A stretch of 64,000 nucleotides of DNA from Deltaproteobacteria bacterium CSP1-8 (GTDB taxonomy: Bacteria > Desulfobacterota > Deferrimicrobia > Deferrimicrobiales > Deferrimicrobiaceae), in the NCBI GenBank assembly GCA_001443455.1, contig LDXO01000001.1:128968-192967 (forward strand). Direction: 5' to 3'. Both the position numbers and the translations under genes were made by a program. The notes below the pieces were generated by a model. It had not been told where the DNA came from. It did no database searches and saw nothing but the letters and a program-made list of their open reading frames with translations. Below are positions 39,743-46,468 of this stretch, one piece after another (position 1 is the stretch's first letter; the number at the start of each line of letters is the position of its first letter).

Positions 39743-40279
39743 ATGAGGAAAAGAACATTTCCATTGTCTCAGGTCTATCGGCTGCTCGAACCCGGGCCGG
39801 TAGTGCTGGTCACGACGGCCCACAAAGGGCGGGCGAACATTATGGCCATGTCGTGGCATACGATGATGGAGTTCGAGCCGCCGACCGTGGGCTGCGTGAT
39901 CAGTAACCGGAACCATACTTTCGGCATCCTGAAAGCGACCAAGGTATGCGTCATCAACATCCCAACGGTGGAGCTGGCGGCGAAGGCGGTGGGCTGCGGC
40001 AATACCTCCGGGCGGCGAGTCGACAAATTCACGGATTTCCGCCTTACCCCCGCGCCCGCCTCCCTGGTCGCAGCGCCGCTCATCGTGGAGTGCTATGCAA
40101 ATCTCGAATGCAAGGTCGTGGATACGCGCATGGTGACGAAGTACAACTTCTTCATCCTCGAGGTATTCAAGGCATGGATCGACCCTTTGAGGAAGGCGCC
40201 ACGGACGATCCATCATCTCGGCAGAGCCGCGTTCATGGTCGCGGGCAGGACAATCACGTTGCCCTCGAAGATGAAATAG
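39743..40279 (+). CDS. Flavin reductase-like (FMN-binding split-barrel) protein
   Basis: A 178-residue member of the flavin reductase-like domain family. The motif set is PGPVVLVTTAHKGRANIMAM, GCVISNRNHTFGIL (FMN contacts) and a conserved core ending near VAAPLIVECYANLEC. Such proteins reduce FMN with NAD(P)H or bind it as flavoproteins. ATG 39743 follows AAGGAGTCCC; the longer frame is not needed. Length is typical. Confidence 0.9.
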   Translation: MRKRTFPLSQVYRLLEPGPVVLVTTAHKGRANIMAMSWHTMMEFEPPTVGCVISNRNHTFGILKATKVCVINIPTVELAAKAVGCGNTSGRRVDKFTDFRLTPAPASLVAAPLIVECYANLECKVVDTRMVTKYNFFILEVFKAWIDPLRKAPRTIHHLGRAAFMVAGRTITLPSKMK

Positions 40280-40319
40280 CGCGCCCCACCAGACGATGAT
40301 GTGCGCTACTGGGGGTGGA

Positions 40320-40382
40320 CCGAACGGACTGCAAACCCCGTGCAAACAACCGGCTTTTTGGGGCTGAAAAAGGGGCATCGGG
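40320..40382 (+). repeat. Dispersed repeat, copy 8 (partial)
   Basis: CGAACGGACTGC, then GCAAACCCCGTGCAAACAAC and GGGGCTGAAAAAGGGG, ending at CATCGGGG. Both hairpin ends are lost. It lies 40 nt after the flavin reductase stop. Confidence 0.78.
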
Positions 40383-40668
40383 GATCAAGCCGGCGCACCC
40401 TTGCCCCCTCCCGATCGAAATCCCGGCGCGGTTGATCAGGTTGGACTCTAAGGACAAGGACTGAATCGCGGCCCTCCGCCGCCTTGGCCCGGGCGGCTTG
40501 GGGAAATTGGAGTGAAGAGATGTGACGACCCTCCGGCCTCTCGTCCTCCGGTTCTTGTGGAACTGGTCAACCTCACCGGAATACGCATCTTCCCCCTCCG
40601 CGCATGCATCGCTAAAGATAATCCTGATGCGTCGCAGCGTTTTCGCCGCAACGCCGGGACGTAACGGA

Positions 40669-40719
40669 AATGACTTTTGAGGTTTCCGAAATACGGAAGA
40701 GTGACTTCGAGGTTTCGTG
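40669..40719. repeat. Direct repeats around a small palindrome, possible IS end
   Basis: TGACTTTTGAGGTTTCCG (40671-40688) is repeated imperfectly as TGACTTCGAGGTTTCGTG (40702-40719), with the palindrome TTCCG-AAATA-CGGAA (40684-40698) between. Multiple short terminal repeats of this kind occur at ends of IS21-type elements, but no transposase is nearby. The rest of 40383-40818 shows no gene. Confidence 0.35.
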
Positions 40720-40818
40720 GCATTCCGCCGTTAGCCGGCGCGTTGGCGGGCGTGACGGGGCCGATTCCCGCGTAATTCTCTTTCCGGGGCCCCAAAATGT
40801 GGTTCGGAGGAGGTGCCC

Positions 40819-41298
40819 ATGGTCCAGCAATCGGCACTGGTTCGATGGCTCTTTGTACTCTGTTGCGGTGTCTTTTTCGGTGTCTCCGGGACCCCAGCGT
40901 GGGCAGAATCACCATCCGAGAAACCGCTCACCCTTGCCCTTGACGATCCGCAGCTCAAATGGAACGCATGTCCACCTCTATTTCCCAAGGGGTGCGAGAT
41001 CGCCGTTCTTCACGGAGACCCTGCCAAATCTAACGCGGACGTGTTCTTCAAGGTACCTGCGAACTACACAATCCCGCTTCATTGGCACACTTCAGCGGAG
41101 CGCATGGTCCTTGTGTCGGGAGAACTGCACGTTGAGTATAGTCGCTACAGCCCGTCTGTGCTCAAGCCGGGAACCTATGCGTATGGCCCCTCCAAGGCTC
41201 CGCACAAAGCTTTTTGCACCGATTCCTCGCCGTGCGTTCTTTTCATTGCGTTCGAATCTCCTGTTGACGCCCATCCGATCCAGGGCTCGCAGGAGTGA
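40819..41298 (+). CDS. Periplasmic cupin-domain protein
   Basis: A 159-residue exported cupin with a signal peptide about 1-30 (ALVRWLFVLCCGVFFGVSG). The cupin core includes IPLHWHTSAERMVLVSGELHVEY (metal-binding His-x-His and Glu positions) and a C-terminal GPSKAPHKAFC. Four mature cysteines (in ACPPLFPKGCEIAV and FCTDSSPCVLF) could form two disulfides. GGAGGAGG lies 6 nt before ATG 40819; GTG 40813 overlaps the site. Substrate unknown. Flanked downstream by a group II intron remnant. Confidence 0.88.
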   Translation: MVQQSALVRWLFVLCCGVFFGVSGTPAWAESPSEKPLTLALDDPQLKWNACPPLFPKGCEIAVLHGDPAKSNADVFFKVPANYTIPLHWHTSAERMVLVSGELHVEYSRYSPSVLKPGTYAYGPSKAPHKAFCTDSSPCVLFIAFESPVDAHPIQGSQE

Positions 41299-41355
41299 AG
41301 GGTGCCACATCACCAGACGTTGGAGTCCACGCCGAGAAGCCGTCCTGGCTCAACG

Positions 41356-41535
41356 CCGGGTTGCTATGTCTATAGTGCTCCACCGGTTAAAGAAGATGAT
41401 CCGCCTTGGGATCGAGAGGGCCAGAGCCCAAGCCTCGGCCTCCAATGGCCGAGGTCCTTGGTGGAACGCCGTATGCCGAACGGCACGTACGGTGGTGTGA
41501 GAGGTGGGGGATGTAAGACCCCCCGCCTACACGAT
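41356..41535 (+). mobile_element. Group II intron 3' remnant (maturase tail plus domains V-VI)
   Basis: The plus strand encodes LKKMIRLGIERARAQASAS then NGRGPWWNA, resembling the C-terminus of intron-encoded reverse transcriptases. It then jumps into CGCCGTATGC-CGAA-CGGCACGTACGG (41467-41491), the shape of a domain V, then GGTGGGGG-ATGTAAG-ACCCCCCGCC (41502-41526), a domain VI-like hairpin with a bulged A. The catalytic RT and domains I-IV are missing, so it cannot move unaided. Confidence 0.65.
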
Positions 41536-41544
41536 GCCCCTTCC

Positions 41545-43197
41545 TCAGTGGCCCTTCAGAAAAGCCTTGGCTGCGGCGAGTTCCTGACGCTCGGTATCGC
41601 GATCGGCGGACAAGGTCTGCAACTTGGCGTAGTAATCACGGGCCGCGGGGAGGTTGCCGGAGGCTTCCGCCGCGCGGGCGGCACCGGAAATTCCCCGGAA
41701 GCGGTTGGGGTCGCGCTTCAAGGATCGCTCGAACTCGGCTAACGCCTGCTCCGGCTGGTTGAGGGCTATGAGCATCTCGCCCAGCAACTCCCGCGACGGC
41801 ACGACGTTCCCCGGGGTAACCGGATGCTTGTCGCTGGCTTCTTCCGCTTCTGCCGCCGCGCGCATCGACTGCACGGCTTCGTCGTGCCGCTTCTCCGCGA
41901 ATGCGATCCAGGCGTCGATCGTCTTGATCTGAAAGTCGGCCTGACCGGCCCAATACCCGATCTTGGCCGCCGTCATCGCCTCCTTCAACGCCCGGAGTCG
42001 CTCCGCGTCCTTGCGCGCGGCAGCCACGTCTCCGCTGCGAGCCGCGCCTAAGGCCCGCGCGAAGACCAGGATCGCCTCAGCCTGCGGAAACTTGCTCCAG
42101 GACAGGCCGGCAGGCGACAGTTCAAGCGCCGCCGCCTGCTTCCAATCGCCGCGCTCCAACGCAAAGCGGGCGGGGATCGCCGCGAAGGCATAGGCCGCGA
42201 CGAAGTTCTCGACGTTCACCTTGCGGATCGCGGCCACCTCATCCAGCAGTCGCTTCGCCGCCTTGTCCTGTGCCAGCTGCAGATGACCGAAGAGCATGTA
42301 ATCCATGGCATGCAGGGCATCGTAGGTGCCGATGTCGAGGGTCTTCTCCGTCAGCTCGTTCTTCGCAGCCGCATACGAGGCGCGGTTCCCCTCCACCATC
42401 TCCCGCCACAGGCCCACCCTGCTGAACAGGTGCGAGGGCATGTGCAGCGCGTGCGGGACCGACGGCGCGATCCCGGCGTAGGCCCGGGCGGCGGGAAGCC
42501 CCTTCTCGGCCAGCGGGGCATAGTCGTAAGTATGAATCAGGTAGTGGGCGACCCCCGGGTGGTCGGGGTACTGCTTGAACAACGGCTCGAGGATGCCAGC
42601 CGCCTTGAGTTGATTGGCGAACGTCTTGTCAGTGGGCAGCGCCGTGACGTTCAGCACGAGTGCATAGAAAATCCGCGCTTCCACGTCCTGCGGATACTGC
42701 GCCGCCACGCCTTCCATGGCCTTCTCGAAGGCCACCGCCCGCGGCCGGTGCTCGGTGGTCTCCCAATCCTCGAAGAACGAGGCAAGGGCACGGATGTACG
42801 CGCGTTCGCGCTCGCTCTTGGCGCTAACCCGCTTCGCCTCCGCCATCGCCGACGCACCCGCCTTGAGCGCGGCCGGGTTGGGCGGCCACGCGAAGGGATT
42901 CCCCATCGACATGATTGCGATTCCCCAGTGCGCCATCCCGCACTCCGGATCGTGTTGGAGGACTTTCGAGAAAGATTTCTTCGCCGGGTCGAACCAGAAG
43001 GAATGAAACAGCGCCATGGCCCGGTTGAACTCCTCTTGCGCGGCGGCGTTGCACGAGACGGGAAAGTCCACTTTTCCGAGCTTTTCAGGCGGAGTCCCTC
43101 GCGGCGTATCATTCTCACCGTGTCCCCATGCTCCGGAGGCGCCGGCGCCGAGCATGATTGCCAATGTCAATGCCCCGACAGTCCTTCCCCTTGTCAT
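41545..43197 (-). CDS. Exported tetratricopeptide-repeat protein
   Basis: A 550-residue periplasmic protein. The signal peptide is about 1-27 (TVGALTLAIMLGAGASGAWG). The body is helical with TPR-like units, for example EEFNRAMALFHSFWFDPAKK near residue 55 and the C-terminal EQALAEFERSLKRDPNRFRG. The motifs CGMAHWGIAIMSMGNPFA and HALHMPSHLFSRVGLW are typical of a conserved exported family of unknown role. Start 43197 has GGGAGGCG upstream; the longer frame runs through a mobile element (43249-43414) and is not genic. The stop abuts the intron remnant. Confidence 0.87.
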   Translation of the reverse strand: MTRGRTVGALTLAIMLGAGASGAWGHGENDTPRGTPPEKLGKVDFPVSCNAAAQEEFNRAMALFHSFWFDPAKKSFSKVLQHDPECGMAHWGIAIMSMGNPFAWPPNPAALKAGASAMAEAKRVSAKSERERAYIRALASFFEDWETTEHRPRAVAFEKAMEGVAAQYPQDVEARIFYALVLNVTALPTDKTFANQLKAAGILEPLFKQYPDHPGVAHYLIHTYDYAPLAEKGLPAARAYAGIAPSVPHALHMPSHLFSRVGLWREMVEGNRASYAAAKNELTEKTLDIGTYDALHAMDYMLFGHLQLAQDKAAKRLLDEVAAIRKVNVENFVAAYAFAAIPARFALERGDWKQAAALELSPAGLSWSKFPQAEAILVFARALGAARSGDVAAARKDAERLRALKEAMTAAKIGYWAGQADFQIKTIDAWIAFAEKRHDEAVQSMRAAAEAEEASDKHPVTPGNVVPSRELLGEMLIALNQPEQALAEFERSLKRDPNRFRGISGAARAAEASGNLPAARDYYAKLQTLSADRDTERQELAAAKAFLKGH

Positions 43198-43248
43198 GAT
43201 CGCCTCCCTGAGTCGGTTGTCCGCGGCACGAAATGCGATGGCATCCTT

Positions 43249-43414
43249 AGTACTCCGTTTCACAAATACGGTTGCATTCGAGCGCCGCTGCATCCGCTCC
43301 AGCTTCGTTGCGCTCCTTGCGCCGTACTGCTGCGAGTACGTCTCAGTCGCGCTCCTCGCCGGCGCGGCGCATCGACGCTCTCGGTGCGACACCGTATTTA
43401 TGAAGCGGAGTACT
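43249..43414. mobile_element. MITE with 24-bp terminal inverted repeats (second family)
   Basis: The left end AGTACTCCGTTTCACAAATA and the right end TATTTATGAAGCGGAGTACT are inverted repeats with two mismatches, extending inward by about four bases (CGGT/ACCG). Total length is 166 bp, with no coding capacity. Flanking bases are TT and TA. It sits 52 bp upstream of the exported TPR gene start, so it may influence its promoter. Unrelated to the 208-bp family. Confidence 0.8.
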
Positions 43415-43451
43415 TAGCCTGATCCCGCTTTCTGCCCGCGTCTGTTTTTCA

Positions 43452-43670
43452 TTAGGTGTCCGGCATCCGTTGCCGGATTCGCATCGGATCACTTTTCGCC
43501 AGGCCGCCGATGTTGATGTTTTCGAACGCCCCCTTGGGCCCCAGGACGTTCACGACCGTTTGTTCGCGGTAGGCCGCCACAGGGGTGACGTTGTGGTCTT
43601 CCCGGGCGATATGGTCGATCCGGAAGTAGACCTACAGCTCGATCCGTCCGGGGCGGGATCTAATACGGTT
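43452..43670 (-). pseudogene. C-terminal fragment of an unidentified protein
   Basis: The minus strand reads VYFRIDHIAREDHNVTPVAA, YREQTVVNVLGPKGAFENIN and IGGLAKSDPMRIRQRMPDT before TAA at 43452. The residue pattern is protein-like, but an in-frame TAG lies just upstream and no start is present. I do not recognise the family. It is probably a gene tail left after rearrangement. Confidence 0.4.
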
Positions 43671-43802
43671 ACATTTGGGAACCCATATTGGACTCGACCT
43701 GTTCGAATCTTACTCCTCTCAATTCGTGTTCTGGAATGTTTGGCATGGTTGTAACTATACGATAATGAAAAGGACTGAAGTGCTTTATAAGGCCGGGGCT
43801 TC

Positions 43803-43852
43803 TTGAGGGGATGGTGGGGAGACCCGTGGGGGTTCGAGTCCCCCCTTCGTAA
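43803..43852 (+). other. tRNA-like 3' fragment, possible attachment-site remnant
   Basis: GGGGG-TTCGAGT-CCCCC (43828-43844) is a perfect T-arm with a standard loop. It is preceded by TGGGGAGACCC, like a long class II variable arm, and TTGAGGGGATGG, and followed by CTTCGTAA as an acceptor strand. No matching 5' half is found upstream, so it is not a working tRNA. Such 3' halves are left by integrases using tRNA genes. Confidence 0.5.
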
Positions 43853-43949
43853 CATCGCCAAGTTGCTGCAAGCCGATGACCATCAGGAAGGGGGGCATGA
43901 GCAGACGACCTCGCGGACATATCTTGGCCTATTCTCGATAGGAAGTGGA

Positions 43950-44026
43950 TGAACGGACTGCAAACCCCGTGCAAACAACTGTCTTTTTCGGTGTGAAATA
44001 GGGGTTGCCCGTGGATGGTGTTGAGA
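43950..44026 (+). repeat. Dispersed repeat, copy 9 (internally deleted)
   Basis: GAACGGACTGC, then GCAAACCCCGTGCAAACAAC and GGTGTGAAATAGGGG, running to GGATGGTGTTGAG. The 3' half of the second hairpin and the right end are missing. The sequence passes straight into the NarL HTH fragment, as if by deletion between the hairpin loop and the coding fragment. Confidence 0.78.
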
Positions 44027-44085
44027 GGATGAAGAACAACGCCGAAATAACCCATTACGCCATCCAGACCAAACTTGTGGATTGA
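44026..44085 (+). pseudogene. NarL/LuxR-type HTH C-terminal fragment (second, shortest copy)
   Basis: 20 codons: RMKNNAEITHYAIQTKLVD then TGA at 44083. Same tail as the fragments at 32039 and 46118, shortened by the deletion that also removed the right half of repeat copy 9. Confidence 0.65.
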
Positions 44086-44111
44086 TCCGAACCCTCCGGT
44101 GCCCCTTCCTG

Positions 44112-44208
44112 CCATAGGACAAACACCGATCCGAGAATCAGACAAACAGCGGCTCGCGTTTCGGACAGAAGCCGATTCCGAAGGCTGGTGGACGGTATTA
44201 CTGTGGCA
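44112..44208 (+). promoter_or_regulatory. Conserved upstream element, copy c
   Basis: It begins CCATAGGACAAACACCG and continues CGAGAATCAGACAAACAG, GGCTCGCGTTTCGGACAG and GCCGATTCCGAAGGCTGG, to GGTATTACTGTGGC. The two GACAAACA boxes are 23 bp apart. It ends 97 nt before the ATG of the first small membrane gene. In this copy only, GG-N10-GC (44194-44207 region) also fits a -24/-12 frame. Confidence 0.65.
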
Positions 44209-44304
44209 GGTGTCCGCGAGGGACGACAACAGGCCCTGGGGGGGGGCGCCGCGATGTCCCTGGTCTCGATATACCGGGGCCCATAGGAAGAAAGGAGGAG
44301 AATT

Positions 44305-44496
44305 ATGCCGTTGATTCATGTGGTAATCGTTCTGGTTGTCGCCGGTGTAATCCTGTGGCTGATTAACACCTATCTTCCGATGGATGCCAAGATAAAGAGC
44401 ATTCTGAACATCGTGATTGTGATCGCGGTGGTCCTCTGGCTATTGAGTGCCTTCGGGGTCTTGGGTTCTCTCTCCAATATTCGCATCGGGAGGTGA
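44305..44496 (+). CDS. Thivi_2564-type small membrane protein, paralogue 1
   Basis: A 63-residue protein with two membrane spans: LIHVVIVLVVAGVILWLINTY and ILNIVIVIAVVLWLLSAFGV (boundaries approximate), joined by LPMDAKIKS. This matches the Thivi_2564 family of small membrane proteins, often found beside stress genes. AAAGGAGGAG lies 5 nt before ATG 44305. It is followed by csbD-like and Cys-rich genes on the same strand, probably one stress operon under the conserved element at 44112. A near-identical paralogue lies at 46469. Confidence 0.85.
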   Translation: MPLIHVVIVLVVAGVILWLINTYLPMDAKIKSILNIVIVIAVVLWLLSAFGVLGSLSNIRIGR

Positions 44497-44546
44497 ATTT
44501 TCGCGGGACCTCCCTTTTTTACGAACAAGAGGAAAGGAGGGCGAAC

Positions 44547-44753
44547 ATGAATGAAGATGTTCTGAAAGGAAAGTGGAATGAGATCAAAGGGAGGGTCAAA
44601 GAGAATTGGGGCAAACTCACCGATGACGACCTCACCGCGGTGGAAGGAAAAAAAGAGAAACTCTTGGGGCTTTTGCAGCAGAAATATGGATATGCCAAGG
44701 ACAAAGCCGAGCAGGAATACAAGGATTTCATCGGCCGCTACAAGGGGAAGTAG
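44547..44753 (+). CDS. CsbD-family stress protein
   Basis: A 68-residue CsbD-like protein: MNEDVLKGKWNEIKGRVKEN, WGKLTDDDLTAVEGKKEKL and YGYAKDKAEQEYKDF, covering the whole domain. The family is highly charged, small, and induced by general or osmotic stress; molecular function is unknown. AAAGGAGGGCGAAC precedes ATG 44547. It lies 50 nt after the small membrane gene. Confidence 0.93.
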   Translation: MNEDVLKGKWNEIKGRVKENWGKLTDDDLTAVEGKKEKLLGLLQQKYGYAKDKAEQEYKDFIGRYKGK

Positions 44754-44794
44754 CGTGCTTCAGCTTACTATTACCTGGAATTAAGGAGGTTTCT

Positions 44795-44908
44795 ATGTGC
44801 CAGACCTGTGGATGTAGTCCATGTAAGACCTGCGGTAAGGAGATCAAGAACGGGGTATGTGTCGGCTGCAGCAAGCCATCCGAAAAATGCACTTGCAAGA
44901 GGAAATAG
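44795..44908 (+). CDS. 37-residue cysteine-rich protein
   Basis: A tiny protein that short-gene cut-offs would miss: MCQTCGCSPCKTCGKEIKNG, then VCVGCSKPSEKCTCKRK, 37 residues with ten cysteines in CxxC, CxC and CxxC pairs. It could bind Zn, Cd or Cu like a metallothionein or a zinc ribbon. An ideal AAGGAGG site lies 5 nt before ATG 44795. It follows csbD by 41 nt on the same strand, so belongs with that stress operon. Confidence 0.8.
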   Translation: MCQTCGCSPCKTCGKEIKNGVCVGCSKPSEKCTCKRK

Positions 44909-44914
44909 GGGAGT

Positions 44915-45285
44915 TCCAAAAGGCATTAACATCAGAGAATAAAATCGGCACCGTGCTTCCCGTGATTGAGGTGGGAAACTCGATTCCTGGGAGGCGGGTC
45001 GTGGCGGTTCTGGAGCGGCTGGCCAAGACGCGTGGCTTGCACAGGATCATCACGACGGACAACCGGACGGAGTTCACCTCGCGGGCGGTGGACGAGTGGG
45101 CTTATCGGAATGGGGTGAAGTTCATCGTTCTCGGCATGGAAGATGCCCCGGAAGTCATCGATTCCTGCATGGCCGCAGGCGCCTCGGGATATCTGCTGAA
45201 GTGGACCGCGGGGAAGGATTTGATCAAGGCGGTAGAGACCGTACGACGCGGTCTTACATACGTGCCGGACCGGCGCGCGGGATAG
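44915..45285 (+). pseudogene. Chimeric remnant: IS3 transposase fragment joined to a NarL receiver fragment
   Basis: One open frame carries two unrelated pieces. About 44950-45120 encodes IEVGNSIPGRRVVAVLERLA, KTRGLHRIITTDNRTEFTSR and AVDEWAYRNGVK, part of the DDE core of IS3-family transposases. From about 45121 it becomes FIVLGMEDAPEVIDSCMAAG, ASGYLLKWTAGKDLIKAV and RGLTYVPD, the C-terminal half of a response-regulator receiver of the NarL type. The join falls between VK and FIV. There is no start with a ribosome binding site for the whole and no HTH, so it is probably dead. Confidence 0.7.
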
Positions 45286-45365
45286 GCCGGTTGCCGGCGA
45301 ACGGGGTGTGAACCACGAAAGCATCGGGCAAGGAGGAGAACATGAACGTTGAAAGGAGATTCAAG

Positions 45366-45809
45366 ATGAAACGGTTATCGGCGATGGTGTTGGTCCTGGG
45401 GATGGTCGTGGCCCTGGCAGGGCTGGCGCTCGCGGCGGAAAAGGAGAAGGAGCCCGACGCGACGCTCAAGCTTTCGGAGGGGCAGGTTGCCGTAGGCATC
45501 GGATGGAGTTGGGGAAAGGGTGTTCTGGCATTGAAGGGGAAAGACTACCCATTCAAAGTCGGTGGGCTTTCCGTAGGCGACGTGGGAATCACGAAGGCCG
45601 AGGCGGAGGGCAAGGTCTATAACCTGAAGAAGCTCGAGGACTTCAATGGGACGTACGTGTCGGCCGCCGCGGCAGCCACTGTGGGCGTCGGAGCCGGCGC
45701 CACGGCGATGAAGAACGATAAGGGGGTGGTGATCCATCTCTTCCCCAAAACCAAAGGGGTGAGCCTGAAGCTGGCAGGGGAAGGCGTGAAGTTCACCCTC
45801 GAGAAGTAA
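45366..45809 (+). CDS. Exported DUF1134/EipA-like protein
   Basis: A 147-residue envelope protein with a signal peptide (MKRLSAMVLVLGMVVALAGLALA). The mature part contains LKLSEGQVAVGIGWSWGKGV, DYPFKVGGLSVGDVGITKAE and GVVIHLFPKTKGVSLKLAGE, resembling the DUF1134/EipA family of periplasmic envelope-integrity proteins; this is by eye. ATG 45342 also has an AAGGAGGAG site and would add eight residues. I prefer 45366 (AAAGGAGATTCAAG) as it gives a clean signal peptide. A strong terminator follows. Confidence 0.75.
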   Translation: MKRLSAMVLVLGMVVALAGLALAAEKEKEPDATLKLSEGQVAVGIGWSWGKGVLALKGKDYPFKVGGLSVGDVGITKAEAEGKVYNLKKLEDFNGTYVSAAAAATVGVGAGATAMKNDKGVVIHLFPKTKGVSLKLAGEGVKFTLEK

Positions 45810-45882
45810 TAGCGGCTGGCTCAACGGGGTCGGGACGTGACCCGACCCCGACCGCCTCGGGCGACGAAAATAACCGATCAGC

Positions 45883-45928
45883 GGCCCCGGGGACAATCCC
45901 CCGGGGCCCGTCCTTTCTCCCGTTTTTT
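45883..45928 (+). terminator. Strong terminator after the DUF1134-like gene
   Basis: GGCCCCGGGG (45883-45892) pairs with CCCCGGGGCC (around 45899-45908), followed within 20 nt by CTTTCTCCCGTTTTTTC. A smaller hairpin GGTCGGG/CCCGACC precedes it near 45829-45848. Confidence 0.75.
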
Positions 45929-45945
45929 CTCTCGACACTCTAACC

Positions 45946-46120
45946 GGGCCTGCCCCCCCCAGTTCGGTCCCGGATGTGTTAATGCTTTCCAGGAATCCGT
46001 ACGGACTGCAAACCCCGTGCAAACAACTCTCTTTTTCGGAGCAAAAAAGGGGTTTTCCGGAGACGGTGTTGACGCGGGAAACCCCGTGTGCAGTTGGAGA
46101 GTTTTACGGGGAGCAGGTCA
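45946..46120 (+). repeat. Dispersed repeat, copy 10 (internal deletion)
   Basis: It begins GGGCCTGCCCCCCCC and GTTCGGTCC, lacks the GGGGGG arm of the left hairpin, and resumes at GTACGGACTGC. The second hairpin is intact (GGGGTTTTCC with GGGAAACCCC), and the right end is GGGGAGCAGGTCA at 46120. It passes directly into the NarL HTH fragment. Confidence 0.85.
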
Positions 46121-46249
46121 ATCGCCAAGGAGTTGCGCCTGAGCGTGAAGACGATCAGCAGCTATCGGGCAATTATCCTGCTGAAGACGAGGATGAAGAA
46201 CAACGCGGAAATAACCCATTACGCCATCCGGAACAAACTGGTGGATTGA
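46118..46249 (+). pseudogene. NarL/LuxR-type HTH C-terminal fragment (third copy)
   Basis: 44 codons to TGA at 46247: SIAKELRLSVKTISSYRAI, ILLKTRMKNNAEITHYAIRN and KLVD. It is the least decayed of three copies and shows the recognition helix (LSVKTISSYR) well. Together with the receiver fragment at 45121-45280 it could be the split remains of one response regulator. Confidence 0.75.
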
Positions 46250-46275
46250 TCCGAGCCCTCCGGCGCCCCTTCCTG

Positions 46276-46372
46276 CCATAGGACAAACACCGGTCCGAGA
46301 ATCAGACAAACAGCGATTCGCGTTTCGGACATGTGCCGATGCCTATGGCAGGCGGACGGTATTACTGTGATA
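46276..46372 (+). promoter_or_regulatory. Conserved upstream element, copy d
   Basis: It begins CCATAGGACAAACACCGG and continues CGAGAATCAGACAAACAG, CGATTCGCGTTTCGGACA and TGCCTATGGCAGGCGG, to GGTATTACTGTGAT. It ends 97 nt before the ATG of the second small membrane gene, the same distance as copy c. Here the GC of the -24/-12 frame seen in copy c is AT, arguing against a sigma-54 promoter as the shared feature. Confidence 0.65.
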
Positions 46373-46468
46373 GGTGTCCGAGAGGGAGACAACAGGCCCT
46401 GGGGGCGGCGCCGCGATGTCCCTGGTCCCGATATCCCGGGGGGCCCATAGGAAAAAAGGAGAAGGATT

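Noticed and set aside
43198-43392. N-terminal extension of the exported TPR protein
   Set aside because: The frame is open but runs through a MITE; the signal peptide and GGGAGGCG site place the start at 43197.
26008-46120. Chromosomal integron with the 208-bp repeat as attC
   Set aside because: Small genes alternate with a conserved repeat, but the termini are TGACCTG/CAGGTCA, no RYYYAAC or GTTRRRY core pair fits, gene orientation is mixed and no integrase is present. A MITE or structured RNA explains it better.
44112-46372. Sigma-54 promoter as the shared feature of the conserved upstream elements
   Set aside because: GG-N10-GC is present in copy c but the GC is AT in copy d and absent in copy a, so it is not the conserved part.
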